DNA of 15,023 bases from contig DAIUAL010000071.1 of NCBI GenBank assembly GCA_036847245.1, positions 1-15,023 of the forward strand. The letters run 5' to 3'. The position numbers were made by a program, and so were the translations under genes. Below the pieces are notes generated by a model. The model was not told the origin of the DNA. It made no database searches and saw nothing but the letters and a program-made list of their open reading frames with translations. This DNA comes from UBA4661 sp002405405. Its GTDB lineage: Bacteria > Bacteroidota > Ignavibacteria > Kapaibacteriales > UBA4661. Shown one piece after another: positions 6,036 to 14,149 of the stretch (the stretch's first letter is position 1; every line of letters starts with the position of its first letter).

Positions 6036-7964
6036 ATGCTTAAACTTGTTATTATAGGAATCATTATTGCCACCCTAGCTTATGCTCAAGGTCCACCACC
6101 AATGACCAATATTACCAAAGTAGATTCTCTGACTTCCTTGGTAGAAAAATTACGTCGTGATGACACTCAAAGAGAATTTTTGGCATCAACCTTAGTTAAT
6201 TTGATGTGGGAGTTACGGCTGCTTAATGCAAAAGAAGCAATGATATACGGCAAAGAGGGAATAGCACTTGCACTTCAAAACAAACAATTCAAAATTGCTG
6301 CGAAGGGATATAACTACCTTGGTGTTGTTCATATCCAAAATGGCGATATGGCTTCAGCCATTGATCAACTTTTCTTGGCACTTGAGTTAGCTGAGAAGCA
6401 AAATATTCCTGACGAAGTGGGATATGCCTATTTGAATATATCAATGTTATATCGCACACAAGGCGATTATGGTACATCACGAGATTTTACGTACAAATCT
6501 TTGGCTGTTTTTCAAGACATACAATTAGCGTCTGGGTTGGGCTATGCTTCTTTACGATTGGGTGATGTATATACCGATCTTAAACAACACGACAGTGCCT
6601 TTACATATTACCGTAAGGCATATGAAATCCGAACGCTTTTGAAAGATTCAACTCAGTTAATTGCTCCATTGACGCTTATGGGGTCATCACTCATCGAGCA
6701 AAAAAAATCTTCCGAGGGTTTATCTTACCTAGAACAAGCTCTCAAATTAGCAATTAAGCTTAAACAAAAAGTTCGCATTAGTGAAATACAAGCATACATA
6801 GTTCATGCGTATAGTGCTACAGCAAGATATAAAGAAGCAATTGCTTTAGGAGAAAAACTTTATACAGAGAATCGTTATGGATGGTATCGCATTCGTGAGC
6901 TTGTCTTGGATGGTTTAGCACAGGCATATCAGCACGATGGTCGTTACAAAGAAGCTCTTGAAATGTTTACCGAACTTGACAATTTGCAAGACTCTCTACG
7001 CAGTGCTACGGTGATGCGGAGTCTTCAGCATACCGATGCGAATTATCAACTCGAAAAGAAGGAACTTGAACTAGAACTTCTGAAATCGCGACAAAGCAAT
7101 CAAAACCTTCTCATATCGGTGTCAGTTATTGGTATGATTGTGCTTGTTGTTCTTGTGGGGGTTTTACTTAGTCGTATTCGTATTCGTAGGCAGGCACAGC
7201 AAGTCTTACAAGAGAAAAATGCTCAGTTAGAGGAAGCAAACCAATTTCGAGCCGGTCTACTGCGTATGGCTTCACATGATCTGAAAAATCCCCTAACGGG
7301 CATCCTTATGAGTACTGATATTTTACCGATGGTTATAGATGACAATCCTACTCAAGCGAAGGTATTCATAGATGAAATTAATAGTGCGGCTACGAGAATG
7401 CTCAAACTTATTATTGATCTTCTTGATGTCGCCAAAGAATTAACTATGCAAATCGTTGTTGAGCAATCTGATCTCGTTCCTATTGTTCGCGACGTCATTT
7501 CCCGCAATGAAATACAAGCGCAGAATAAAAACATTACGGTCAGTATTAGCGCACCAGTATCTGCTTTTGCCGATGTTGATAGGGAACGAATTGAACAAGT
7601 CTTTGAAAATCTTATTTCCAATGCAATCAAATACACACATACTGGTGGTCATGTTGATATCAGCATTAGTTCAACTACGATAAACTATCCAACTTCTGCA
7701 GAACCACTACCAGGTTGGCGTATTGCTGTCCGTGACACCGGGCAGGGTCTTCATGAAGATGACTTGAAAAACATGTTTAAGCCATTTCATAAATTGTCAT
7801 CTGTGCCAACTGCTAATGAACATTCTACGGGCGTTGGTCTTTCGATTGTCAAACAGATTATTGATTATCATGCTGGTGAAATTATGGCGGAAAGCGAAGG
7901 AAAGGGGAAAGGCACGACATTCATTATCAAACTTTTTCAGGTAATGCCGAAAGTAAATCAATAG
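6036..7964 (+). CDS. TPR-repeat sensor histidine kinase
   Basis: A 642-residue membrane-bound two-component sensor. Residues 1-18 look like a signal peptide or N-terminal anchor (LVIIGIIIATLAYAQ). About 50-330 are helical tetratricopeptide-like repeats, with units such as GYNYLGVVHIQNGDMASAIDQ (91-111) and LAQAYQHDGRYKEALEMF (294-311). A coiled coil leads to one membrane helix at about 358-378, a second short coiled coil (390-405) and the HisKA domain with phospho-acceptor H414 in MASHDLKNPLTG. The HATPase domain has the N box (N529, NAIKYT), G1 (DTGQGL from 567) and G2 (GVGLSIV, 599-605). The layout puts the repeats in the periplasm and the kinase in the cytoplasm. It has no receiver or DNA-binding domain, and no response regulator lies in the window, so its partner is elsewhere. 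It probably shares an mRNA with the DoxX gene. Confidence 0.92.
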   Translation: MLKLVIIGIIIATLAYAQGPPPMTNITKVDSLTSLVEKLRRDDTQREFLASTLVNLMWELRLLNAKEAMIYGKEGIALALQNKQFKIAAKGYNYLGVVHIQNGDMASAIDQLFLALELAEKQNIPDEVGYAYLNISMLYRTQGDYGTSRDFTYKSLAVFQDIQLASGLGYASLRLGDVYTDLKQHDSAFTYYRKAYEIRTLLKDSTQLIAPLTLMGSSLIEQKKSSEGLSYLEQALKLAIKLKQKVRISEIQAYIVHAYSATARYKEAIALGEKLYTENRYGWYRIRELVLDGLAQAYQHDGRYKEALEMFTELDNLQDSLRSATVMRSLQHTDANYQLEKKELELELLKSRQSNQNLLISVSVIGMIVLVVLVGVLLSRIRIRRQAQQVLQEKNAQLEEANQFRAGLLRMASHDLKNPLTGILMSTDILPMVIDDNPTQAKVFIDEINSAATRMLKLIIDLLDVAKELTMQIVVEQSDLVPIVRDVISRNEIQAQNKNITVSISAPVSAFADVDRERIEQVFENLISNAIKYTHTGGHVDISISSTTINYPTSAEPLPGWRIAVRDTGQGLHEDDLKNMFKPFHKLSSVPTANEHSTGVGLSIVKQIIDYHAGEIMAESEGKGKGTTFIIKLFQVMPKVNQ

Positions 7965-8001
7965 CAACACCAGAGAGCTTAACTATCATACGACTAACAC
8001 A

Positions 8002-8037
8002 AAGCGGATACTGTATTTGAACAATATCCGCTTACAT
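8002..8037. terminator. Hairpin between convergent kinase and aldehyde dehydrogenase genes
   Basis: A 9-bp stem, 8002-8010 (AAGCGGATA) with 8025-8033 (TATCCGCTT), has a 14-base loop and is followed by ACATTTT. It lies in the 111-base gap between the kinase stop (7964) and the dehydrogenase stop (8076). The T-rich side favours termination of the + strand gene. Termination of the - strand gene here is less certain. Confidence 0.65.
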
Positions 8038-8075
8038 TTTAATAGTCTTTGAGTTTATTCTAAATTGGCTAACAC

Positions 8076-9560
8076 TTATTCAGCATTATCTATCTGAGCA
8101 CGCTGTAAACGACCAGAGAAATCAACATAGACTGATTTCCACTCGGTAAAGATTTCAAAAACAGTCCAACCACCTTCACGATGACCATTCCCAGTGCCTT
8201 TTACACCACCAAAAGGCATGTGGGCTTCTGCGCCAATTGTAGGTCCATTGATATATGTAATCCCTGCTTCAATATCGCGTATAGCTTGAAATGCCTGATT
8301 GACATCTTTAGTAAAGATAGACGAGGACAAGCCATAGGCTGAATCATTGAGTAATTCAATGGCATTTTCAAATGAATCTGCTTTAATAACAGAGAGTACC
8401 GGTCCAAAAATTTCTTCTTGAAAGACACGCATTGTACGAGTAACATCAATAAGAATTGTTGGTTTGAAAAAATTACCCATACCTAGTTTCTCACCATCAT
8501 CTCTACCACCACCAAGAACGCATACGGCACCTTCCTCTCGACCGATCTTAACATAGGAATCTATTTTCTCAAGCTGACGCTCATTGATAACCGGTCCTAC
8601 TTGTGTACCATCCTTCCGACCATCGCCGAGTACTAATTTCGATGCACGCTCAATTAAACGATTGATAAACTCGTCATAAATATCTTTGTGTAAAATTAAG
8701 CGTGATGTTGCGGTGCAACGCTGACCGGTCGTACCAAATGCACCCCATAAAACACCTTCGAGTGCAAGTTCCATATCAGCATCCGGCATAACGATTTGTG
8801 CATTTTTTCCACCCATTTCAAGAGAGCATTTTTTGTTGAGTGCTCCACAGCGTGCTGCAATCGCCTTACCTGTTGTCGTTGAACCGGTAAATCCAATAAC
8901 TTTAATTGCTTCATGTTCGACTATCGCTGAACCAACTTCGGCATTACCATGTAGTACATTGAAGACTCCTTTGGGCAGTCCTGCTTCTTCGAGAATTTCA
9001 GCAAAGATATTCGCAGAATGAGGGGAGTCGTCTGACGGCTTGAAAATAACAGTATTACCGCATACGAGTGCCGGTAGAATTTTCCATGATGGTACGGCAA
9101 TAGGGAAGTTCCATGCTGTGACGATACCGCATATTCCCACAGGAGTCCGAAAAGAGAGGTTCATCTTATTAGGTAACTCGCTTGGAGTATTGTAACCAAA
9201 TAAGCGACGGCCTTCTGTAGCGCAATAATATGCTGTATCAATGGCTTCCTGAATATCACCTTTGGTTTCAAAAATCGGTTTACCCATTTCGCGTGTCATA
9301 ATGTCTGCAAGTTCATCTTTCCTTCGAGCAAAAATATCGCCCGCCTTACGAAGAATATCGCCACGTTTAGGTGCAGGCAGAAGCTTCCACGCTCGTTCTG
9401 CTGCTTTTGCTGCTGCCACTGCTGCTTCTACATCAGCACTCGAAGATTGGGGAAATTCACCAATCACATCGCGACTATCTGCAGGATTGATATTCTTAAA
9501 TGTTCGACCAGTTACAGACGGAACAAATGCACCGTTGATGTAATTCAAAAATGTACTCAT
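8076..9560 (-). CDS. NAD(P)-dependent aldehyde dehydrogenase
   Basis: A 494-residue soluble enzyme of normal family length that oxidises an aldehyde to its acid. All hallmark residues are visible: the transition-state Asn N151 in TAWNFP, the cofactor Lys K174 in FKPS, the Rossmann-type loop GFTGSTTTG at 223-231, the general base E248 in LEMGGKN, the catalytic C282 in GQRCT, and EEIFGPV near the C-terminus. The block RTPVGICGIVTAWNFPIAVP and the GTTGQRCT context resemble the ALDH7/semialdehyde-dehydrogenase side of the superfamily (alpha-aminoadipic or alpha-ketoglutaric semialdehyde types). Substrate assignment from sequence alone is not safe. It lies 68 bases downstream of PBP2 on the same strand with no clear terminator between, so read-through or co-transcription is possible. 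The start at 9560 has no good Shine-Dalgarno sequence but gives the expected N-terminus (YINGAFV). Confidence 0.95.
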   Translation of the reverse strand: MSTFLNYINGAFVPSVTGRTFKNINPADSRDVIGEFPQSSSADVEAAVAAAKAAERAWKLLPAPKRGDILRKAGDIFARRKDELADIMTREMGKPIFETKGDIQEAIDTAYYCATEGRRLFGYNTPSELPNKMNLSFRTPVGICGIVTAWNFPIAVPSWKILPALVCGNTVIFKPSDDSPHSANIFAEILEEAGLPKGVFNVLHGNAEVGSAIVEHEAIKVIGFTGSTTTGKAIAARCGALNKKCSLEMGGKNAQIVMPDADMELALEGVLWGAFGTTGQRCTATSRLILHKDIYDEFINRLIERASKLVLGDGRKDGTQVGPVINERQLEKIDSYVKIGREEGAVCVLGGGRDDGEKLGMGNFFKPTILIDVTRTMRVFQEEIFGPVLSVIKADSFENAIELLNDSAYGLSSSIFTKDVNQAFQAIRDIEAGITYINGPTIGAEAHMPFGGVKGTGNGHREGGWTVFEIFTEWKSVYVDFSGRLQRAQIDNAE

Positions 9561-9628
9561 GAATAAGGAAAAGAATAAAGTAGAACAAGATAAAAGACCT
9601 CTTTAAAGATAAATCTCTTCAAATGTCT

Positions 9629-11497
9629 CTATTGAGCTGTTGCAATAGATTTTTGCGAAAGAGGCTCTTTTGATTTGAATAAAGTAGAATCAATTTTATT
9701 TGGTTGAATATATGTCTGTGGATAGAATAAGCGAGCCATTGCTTTTTGAGCAATAGGAGCGGCTACAGCTCCACCAAATCCGGCATTTTCTACCATAACG
9801 CACATTGCTATACGTGGATTTTCGAGTGGTGCAAAACATACAAACCACGCGTGATCTTTGCCATGAGGATTTTGTGCTGTACCTGTTTTACCTGCCACAG
9901 AAATACCTTGTACTTTTGCCGCACTTGCTGTACCACCCGGTACATTGACAACATCAAACATTGCACGTTGTACTAAACCAAAATGTTCTTTGGTAATAGG
10001 AAGTTTACGCTCGGCAAAAGAAACTGGTTGAACGGAATTATTCATCCGCTTGTTGATGATACTTCGTACGGCGTGAGGTTGGTACCATGTGCCGCCATTT
10101 GCAAGTGCAGAACAATATGCTGCCATTTGTAATGGAGTTACTCCTAGTTCGCCTTGACCAATTCCCCAATTGCCCAAGCGCCCACCTTCAGTCCAACCAT
10201 TTTTCCCGAAACGCTTATTCATGTAGTCATATGTGGGGAGTAATCCGCCATTTTCTTCTGTTATATCCATACCGGAACGCGTTCCAAAACCAAAGAGTTC
10301 ACTATACTTTAAAAAGTTTTTCATACCAACACGCAGAGCGAGTTGATAGTAAAAAACATTGCACGAAACATGAATAGATTTTCGAACATTGACAGCACCA
10401 TGTGCATGTCCTCCGTGGCACTTGTAAGCACGTCCACCATAACTATAACTACCACTGCAATGAAATGTGGTTGTCGAGTCAATAATACCTTCTTGCAATG
10501 CCGAGAGCGCCATCATCATCTTCCATGTCGAGCCGGGAGGATAGCGCGTTAAGGATGCTCGATTAAAAAGCGGTTTGTTGGTATCATTGAGCATTTGAGC
10601 ATACAAATTCGTTGGGGTACGACCGCTGAATTTACGTAGATCAAAATCAGGTTTACTTACGAATGCTAAGACTTCGCCATTATTGGGATCCATTGCTACA
10701 GCTGCACCTCGATAGTTATTTGCAGTCATCAACGAATCAATAAAATCTTGAAGTGCAATATCAATACTTAAATTAAGATCAAATCCGTCCTGTGAATTAA
10801 CATCGCTTTTACCATCATTGAAACTTGCAACTTTTTGTCCAATAGAATTCACCGCATAAAACTCTAATCCCTTTACACCACGCAAAAAGTTTTCATACGT
10901 AGACTCCAAACCTGAAGAACCAATAACATCTCCTTGTTGATAATAACTACCGAGCTTTGCCAATGACTTTTCATCGATCTCTTTGTTATATCCAATCAAA
11001 TGAGCTGAATTACCATAAAAGTTATACGTCCTCTTTGATTCTGATACGATGTCGACACCGGGGAGAAATGCACGATTTTCTTCTATTGCTGCAATAATTG
11101 CAAAATCTGCATCCCGATAAATTTTAACAGGAACAAATGGATTGATTGCGCGGAAGCGGTTGACTTTTTCGATCAATTCTTCCTCTGTCCAACCCAAAAT
11201 TTTTGCAAGAAAAGGAGCCTGTTCGTTATGAAATTCCTTAGGTGTAATCAAAATCGAAAAAGATGGAGCATTATGAACCATAATTCGACCATAACGATCG
11301 TACATAGTACCCCGTACAGGCTCACGAACAATTTGCTTGATTGCTTGTGTTTCAGATTTGGTACGATATGTGCTACCCTCTATAAGTTGGAGTTGTACTA
11401 AACGGAAAGTAAATGCAAGTCCAATTGTAAAGACAAGTAGAGTAAAAATTCGGCGCCGCAGTGGTGAAGCAAAATCATTTGAATCGTAACTCAACAT
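9629..11497 (-). CDS. mrdA: Penicillin-binding protein 2, peptidoglycan D,D-transpeptidase
   Basis: A 622-residue class B PBP of the elongasome that cross-links new peptidoglycan in the periplasm. It partners with RodA and is the target of beta-lactams. One N-terminal membrane helix spans about residues 16-36 (RIFTLLVFTIGLAFTFRLV). The dimerisation/pedestal region contains REPVRGTMYDRYGRIM, typical of PBP2. The transpeptidase motifs are S323-x-x-K326 (PPGSTWKM), S378-x-N380 (HVSCNVFYY) and K537-T-G (VAGKTGTAQN). GIGQGELGVTPLQMA is also characteristic of PBP2/FtsI. The family is often encoded with mreC, mreD and rodA, but none of these is within the window. Instead it is divergent from the CpoB-like lipoprotein gene, with a 187-base gap. 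No clear Shine-Dalgarno sequence precedes the ATG at 11497. The symbol assumes the PBP2 rather than the SpoVD/FtsI branch, which the Gram-negative context and motifs favour. Confidence 0.93.
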   Translation of the reverse strand: MLSYDSNDFASPLRRRIFTLLVFTIGLAFTFRLVQLQLIEGSTYRTKSETQAIKQIVREPVRGTMYDRYGRIMVHNAPSFSILITPKEFHNEQAPFLAKILGWTEEELIEKVNRFRAINPFVPVKIYRDADFAIIAAIEENRAFLPGVDIVSESKRTYNFYGNSAHLIGYNKEIDEKSLAKLGSYYQQGDVIGSSGLESTYENFLRGVKGLEFYAVNSIGQKVASFNDGKSDVNSQDGFDLNLSIDIALQDFIDSLMTANNYRGAAVAMDPNNGEVLAFVSKPDFDLRKFSGRTPTNLYAQMLNDTNKPLFNRASLTRYPPGSTWKMMMALSALQEGIIDSTTTFHCSGSYSYGGRAYKCHGGHAHGAVNVRKSIHVSCNVFYYQLALRVGMKNFLKYSELFGFGTRSGMDITEENGGLLPTYDYMNKRFGKNGWTEGGRLGNWGIGQGELGVTPLQMAAYCSALANGGTWYQPHAVRSIINKRMNNSVQPVSFAERKLPITKEHFGLVQRAMFDVVNVPGGTASAAKVQGISVAGKTGTAQNPHGKDHAWFVCFAPLENPRIAMCVMVENAGFGGAVAAPIAQKAMARLFYPQTYIQPNKIDSTLFKSKEPLSQKSIATAQ

Positions 11498-11684
11498 ATA
11501 TCATGAAAAAGACTGAAGAGAAAATCACAAGAGAATGATATACACATAAGTAATTTTGGAGTAAATTTTCTTTTTTGTCACGAGTTATGCTATATCATGT
11601 ACAAAGTTACAATTTCCTCTTCGTGTAATTGACACACAAATGCTTGTAGTTAGCGTATTTTGATTTTTATTCAGAAACTATTGC
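11498..11684. other. Divergent intergenic region (PBP2 / CpoB-like lipoprotein)
   Basis: These 187 bases must hold promoters for both flanking genes. The only near-consensus element I see is TTGACA at 11629-11634 on the + strand. The best -10-like box downstream (TATTTT at 11656-11661) is 21 bases away, too far for a standard promoter. A loose inverted repeat (TTACA...TGTAA) lies just upstream, at about 11607-11628. On the - strand a TAACTTTG resembles the Bacteroidota -7 element, but no TTTG sits at the right distance. No hairpin or coding sequence is evident. Confidence 0.3.
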
Positions 11685-12818
11685 ATGTTCTATCGTCTGT
11701 TCTATACTGTTCTTCTCGTACTTGCTGGTGCATTTCTGACGAATTGCGCCGGTTTAGGACTGAATACTAATACAGGGTTGCCGATCGCTCCGACAGCATC
11801 AGCATCGAGTAGTGATGGAAATGCCAAATTGGAGCAAATGCTCAAAGAAGTGGAGCAGAAAAAACAAGCATCACCAAACAAAACGAATACAGTTGACAAC
11901 AAAGTAACATCACAAGCCGATCAATCGAAAACTGATCAACCAAAGAAAATCCTCACCCTGCGCGACCAAATGAATGCCTTGGATGAGAAGCAACTCTTAG
12001 TACAAGAAGATGTACGTCAAATTAAATCGACACTTGAAGATATCCAGCAACGATTACAACGTATGGAGATATCCGGCGCAGGGAGTGGTGTGCAAAAACA
12101 AAAAGTTGTAGCAGGTCTTTCACCTCTGAATCCTGATGAGGAACCTAGTCAGCAAAAACAACCTACACAACAACAAATTTCTCAGCAAAAAAATCGCAAA
12201 CCTACACCTCTTTTTGCAGATGGATCGCTTCCAAAAACTTCGTCTACGTTACCTGATAATACTTCAGCTTCGAATAACAGTGGTAATGGCGTAAATCCTC
12301 AAAGCAAGATTGAAAAGCCACGACCTACGAAACTTATTGGTGATAGTAAATCAACTTCCAGCCAACAACCTAAGCAAACCTTATCTCCACTCAAACCGGA
12401 AGACCGATCAACTATTAATACCCCGTCAAACGAAAGCAAGCAAGAGGTAAAAGCATATCCAGAAGATTATCGTAAAGCTCTTCAGGCAATTGCAAAAAAT
12501 GATCTACCGCAAGCTATGGCTTTGCTTGACAAAGTTATTGCTAGTGAAAAGAGTCCCAAAATCATTGCAGATGCACAATGTTGGGCTGGTGAAACTCTCT
12601 ACAAAATGCGCCAATATCGTGAGGCAATTCCTCGCTTTAAAGAAACAATAAAATCATAAGTTTCTGATAAATCTGACGATGCTCTTCTCCTTATCGCAGA
12701 ATGCCACAGACAATTGGGGGAGACTGAAGAAGCAAAAAAATACTACACGCAACTTCTTACTCAACACCCACGCAGTGAACATATTATTGAAGCGCGCAAA
12801 CGACTACAAATGCTCTGA
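11685..12818 (+). pseudogene. CpoB/YbgF-like coiled-coil/TPR lipoprotein gene with in-frame TAA at 12657
   Basis: The intact frame gives 324 residues to the TAA at 12657-12659. Continuing in the same frame adds 52 more to a TGA at 12816-12818. The N-terminus is a signal peptide with a lipobox-like LTNC (Cys21; Asn at -1 is unusual). A coiled coil spans about 89-130 (heptads in LDEKQLLVQEDVRQIKS). Residues 135-255 are a Q/S/T/P-rich, probably disordered linker. A TPR starts at about 258 (DYRKALQAIAKNDLPQAMALLDKVI) and a second at about 295 (CWAGETLYKMRQYREAIPRFKETI). The stop cuts between this repeat and a third one (DDALLLIAECHRQLGETEEAKKYY...HPRS...A), the usual end of a YbgF-type domain. 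In E. coli, CpoB links Tol-Pal to peptidoglycan synthesis during outer-membrane constriction. Divergent PBP2 fits an envelope role. It may be a truncated protein, a pseudogene, or a base-call error (for example TAT to TAA). Confidence 0.75.
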
Positions 12819-12840
12819 TGTAAAAACTCTATTGAAACAC

Positions 12841-14115
12841 TTATATTTCACGACTATTCAAAGCTTGTACTGGAATAATACTAGCTGCATGACGAGCGGG
12901 TAGGATTCCTGCGATCGCGGAAAGTATCAGTGCAACAAGAATGACAATACCTACATCGGTTATTGTAAGCTCGATTGGTAATGTTGATACAACATAAAGA
13001 GTTGGATCAAGTTCAATAATTCCAAAATATTGTTGAGCAAGTACACTACCTATACCCAATACAACACCAACCACTATACCCAAACAGCCTACTATCATAC
13101 TCTCAGCAAAAAAGATACTAACTACCATTTTTCTCGTTGCTCCAAGAGCACGAAGAAGTCCAATATTGGGAGTCTTTTCGGCAACAGTCATAGAAAGCGA
13201 CGCAAACACATTAAATACTGCTACAATTACAATGAGGCTGATAATGATAAATGTTGCCATACGCTCAAATTTCATGATATCATAAAACTCTCGATGCAAA
13301 TCATACCATGTCTCAATTTTTATTGACTCTTGTTGTAACACATGAGACAATTTGGTTTGAAGAGAACGTTGTACCTGATCAACATCACTTAGTGTATGGC
13401 ATCGAATGTCAATCATTGTTGCACTATTGAACGAAGTATTCATCATAATGTGCGCAAGGCGTGGCGGCACTAATATTCTAACAGCATCATATTCTTTGTT
13501 ATTGGTTTGGAAAATTGTTCCGACGATGACCGGATACAAACGTGGTACTTCGCCCACAGTGATAACACGCTCCAACGACTGTGGTGTAATCAGAGAGAGT
13601 GTATCACCCGCACGTACACGAAGTTTATCGGCAAGACCAATCGACAAATAACACTGCTCATACTGTACGTTTGCATATTGACTAACATCAATCGACTGAA
13701 TTATCTTTGAATTACGAATATTTGTCATGTCCAGCAGCAACTGCATGTCAGCTGAAAACATTACTGCCGGTGTAAGCAATCTTGCATGGCGCAGGATAAT
13801 TTTCTGCTGATAAATCGGGAGTATTGAACGAACATACGGAATATCCTTTATTGCATTAACAAGAGAATCAATATGATTAAGCATTTGTCCGCGACCAGCA
13901 ATAATTCTGATATGAGGATCATGCTCTTGTAACTGCTTATACGCTAGTGCACGAAAACCATTAAATAGCGACATGACAACAATGAGTGCATACACACCCA
14001 ATGCAATACCGAGAAGGGAGCCAAGCGTCATAATCCGAATAAACCCGAACGAATGACGCGACAGCACATAGCGGTGTGCAAATGATAAACTCAAAGCAAA
14101 AATTTGTTTGTTCAT
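12841..14115 (-). CDS. LolC/LolE-type lipoprotein-releasing ABC transporter permease (FtsX-like)
   Basis: A 424-residue inner-membrane permease, close to LolC/LolE length. With the ATPase LolD it extracts mature lipoproteins from the inner membrane and hands them to the periplasmic carrier LolA. The first membrane helix is at about 30-51 (GSLLGIALGVYALIVVMSLFNGF), followed by a large periplasmic domain at about 55-280 with the family phrase NNKEYDAVRILVP. The C-terminal FtsX core has helices at about 286-310, 332-360 and 385-406. The signature VAVFNVFASLSMTVAEKTPNIGLLRALGAT-type block covers 298-327 and the protein ends PARHAASIIPVQAL. No lolD is in the window, so the ATPase is encoded elsewhere, as is common when a single LolC/E-like subunit serves as a homodimer. 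It follows ppk by 34 bases and probably shares its transcript. It converges on the CpoB-like gene with only 22 bases between stops and no terminator hairpin that I can see. Confidence 0.88.
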   Translation of the reverse strand: MNKQIFALSLSFAHRYVLSRHSFGFIRIMTLGSLLGIALGVYALIVVMSLFNGFRALAYKQLQEHDPHIRIIAGRGQMLNHIDSLVNAIKDIPYVRSILPIYQQKIILRHARLLTPAVMFSADMQLLLDMTNIRNSKIIQSIDVSQYANVQYEQCYLSIGLADKLRVRAGDTLSLITPQSLERVITVGEVPRLYPVIVGTIFQTNNKEYDAVRILVPPRLAHIMMNTSFNSATMIDIRCHTLSDVDQVQRSLQTKLSHVLQQESIKIETWYDLHREFYDIMKFERMATFIIISLIVIVAVFNVFASLSMTVAEKTPNIGLLRALGATRKMVVSIFFAESMIVGCLGIVVGVVLGIGSVLAQQYFGIIELDPTLYVVSTLPIELTITDVGIVILVALILSAIAGILPARHAASIIPVQALNSREI

Positions 14116-14149
14116 AGAGTACTTGTCATGCTGCTAGAGAGCATGGCTC

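Noticed and set aside
6036..7964. Hybrid kinase with receiver or DNA-binding output domain
   Set aside because: The protein ends about 40 residues after the G2 box. No receiver or helix-turn-helix segment fits in that space.
12657..12659. Recoding of the stop as selenocysteine or pyrrolysine
   Set aside because: The codon is TAA. Known selenocysteine and pyrrolysine insertion uses TGA and TAG, and no insertion-type hairpin was apparent downstream.
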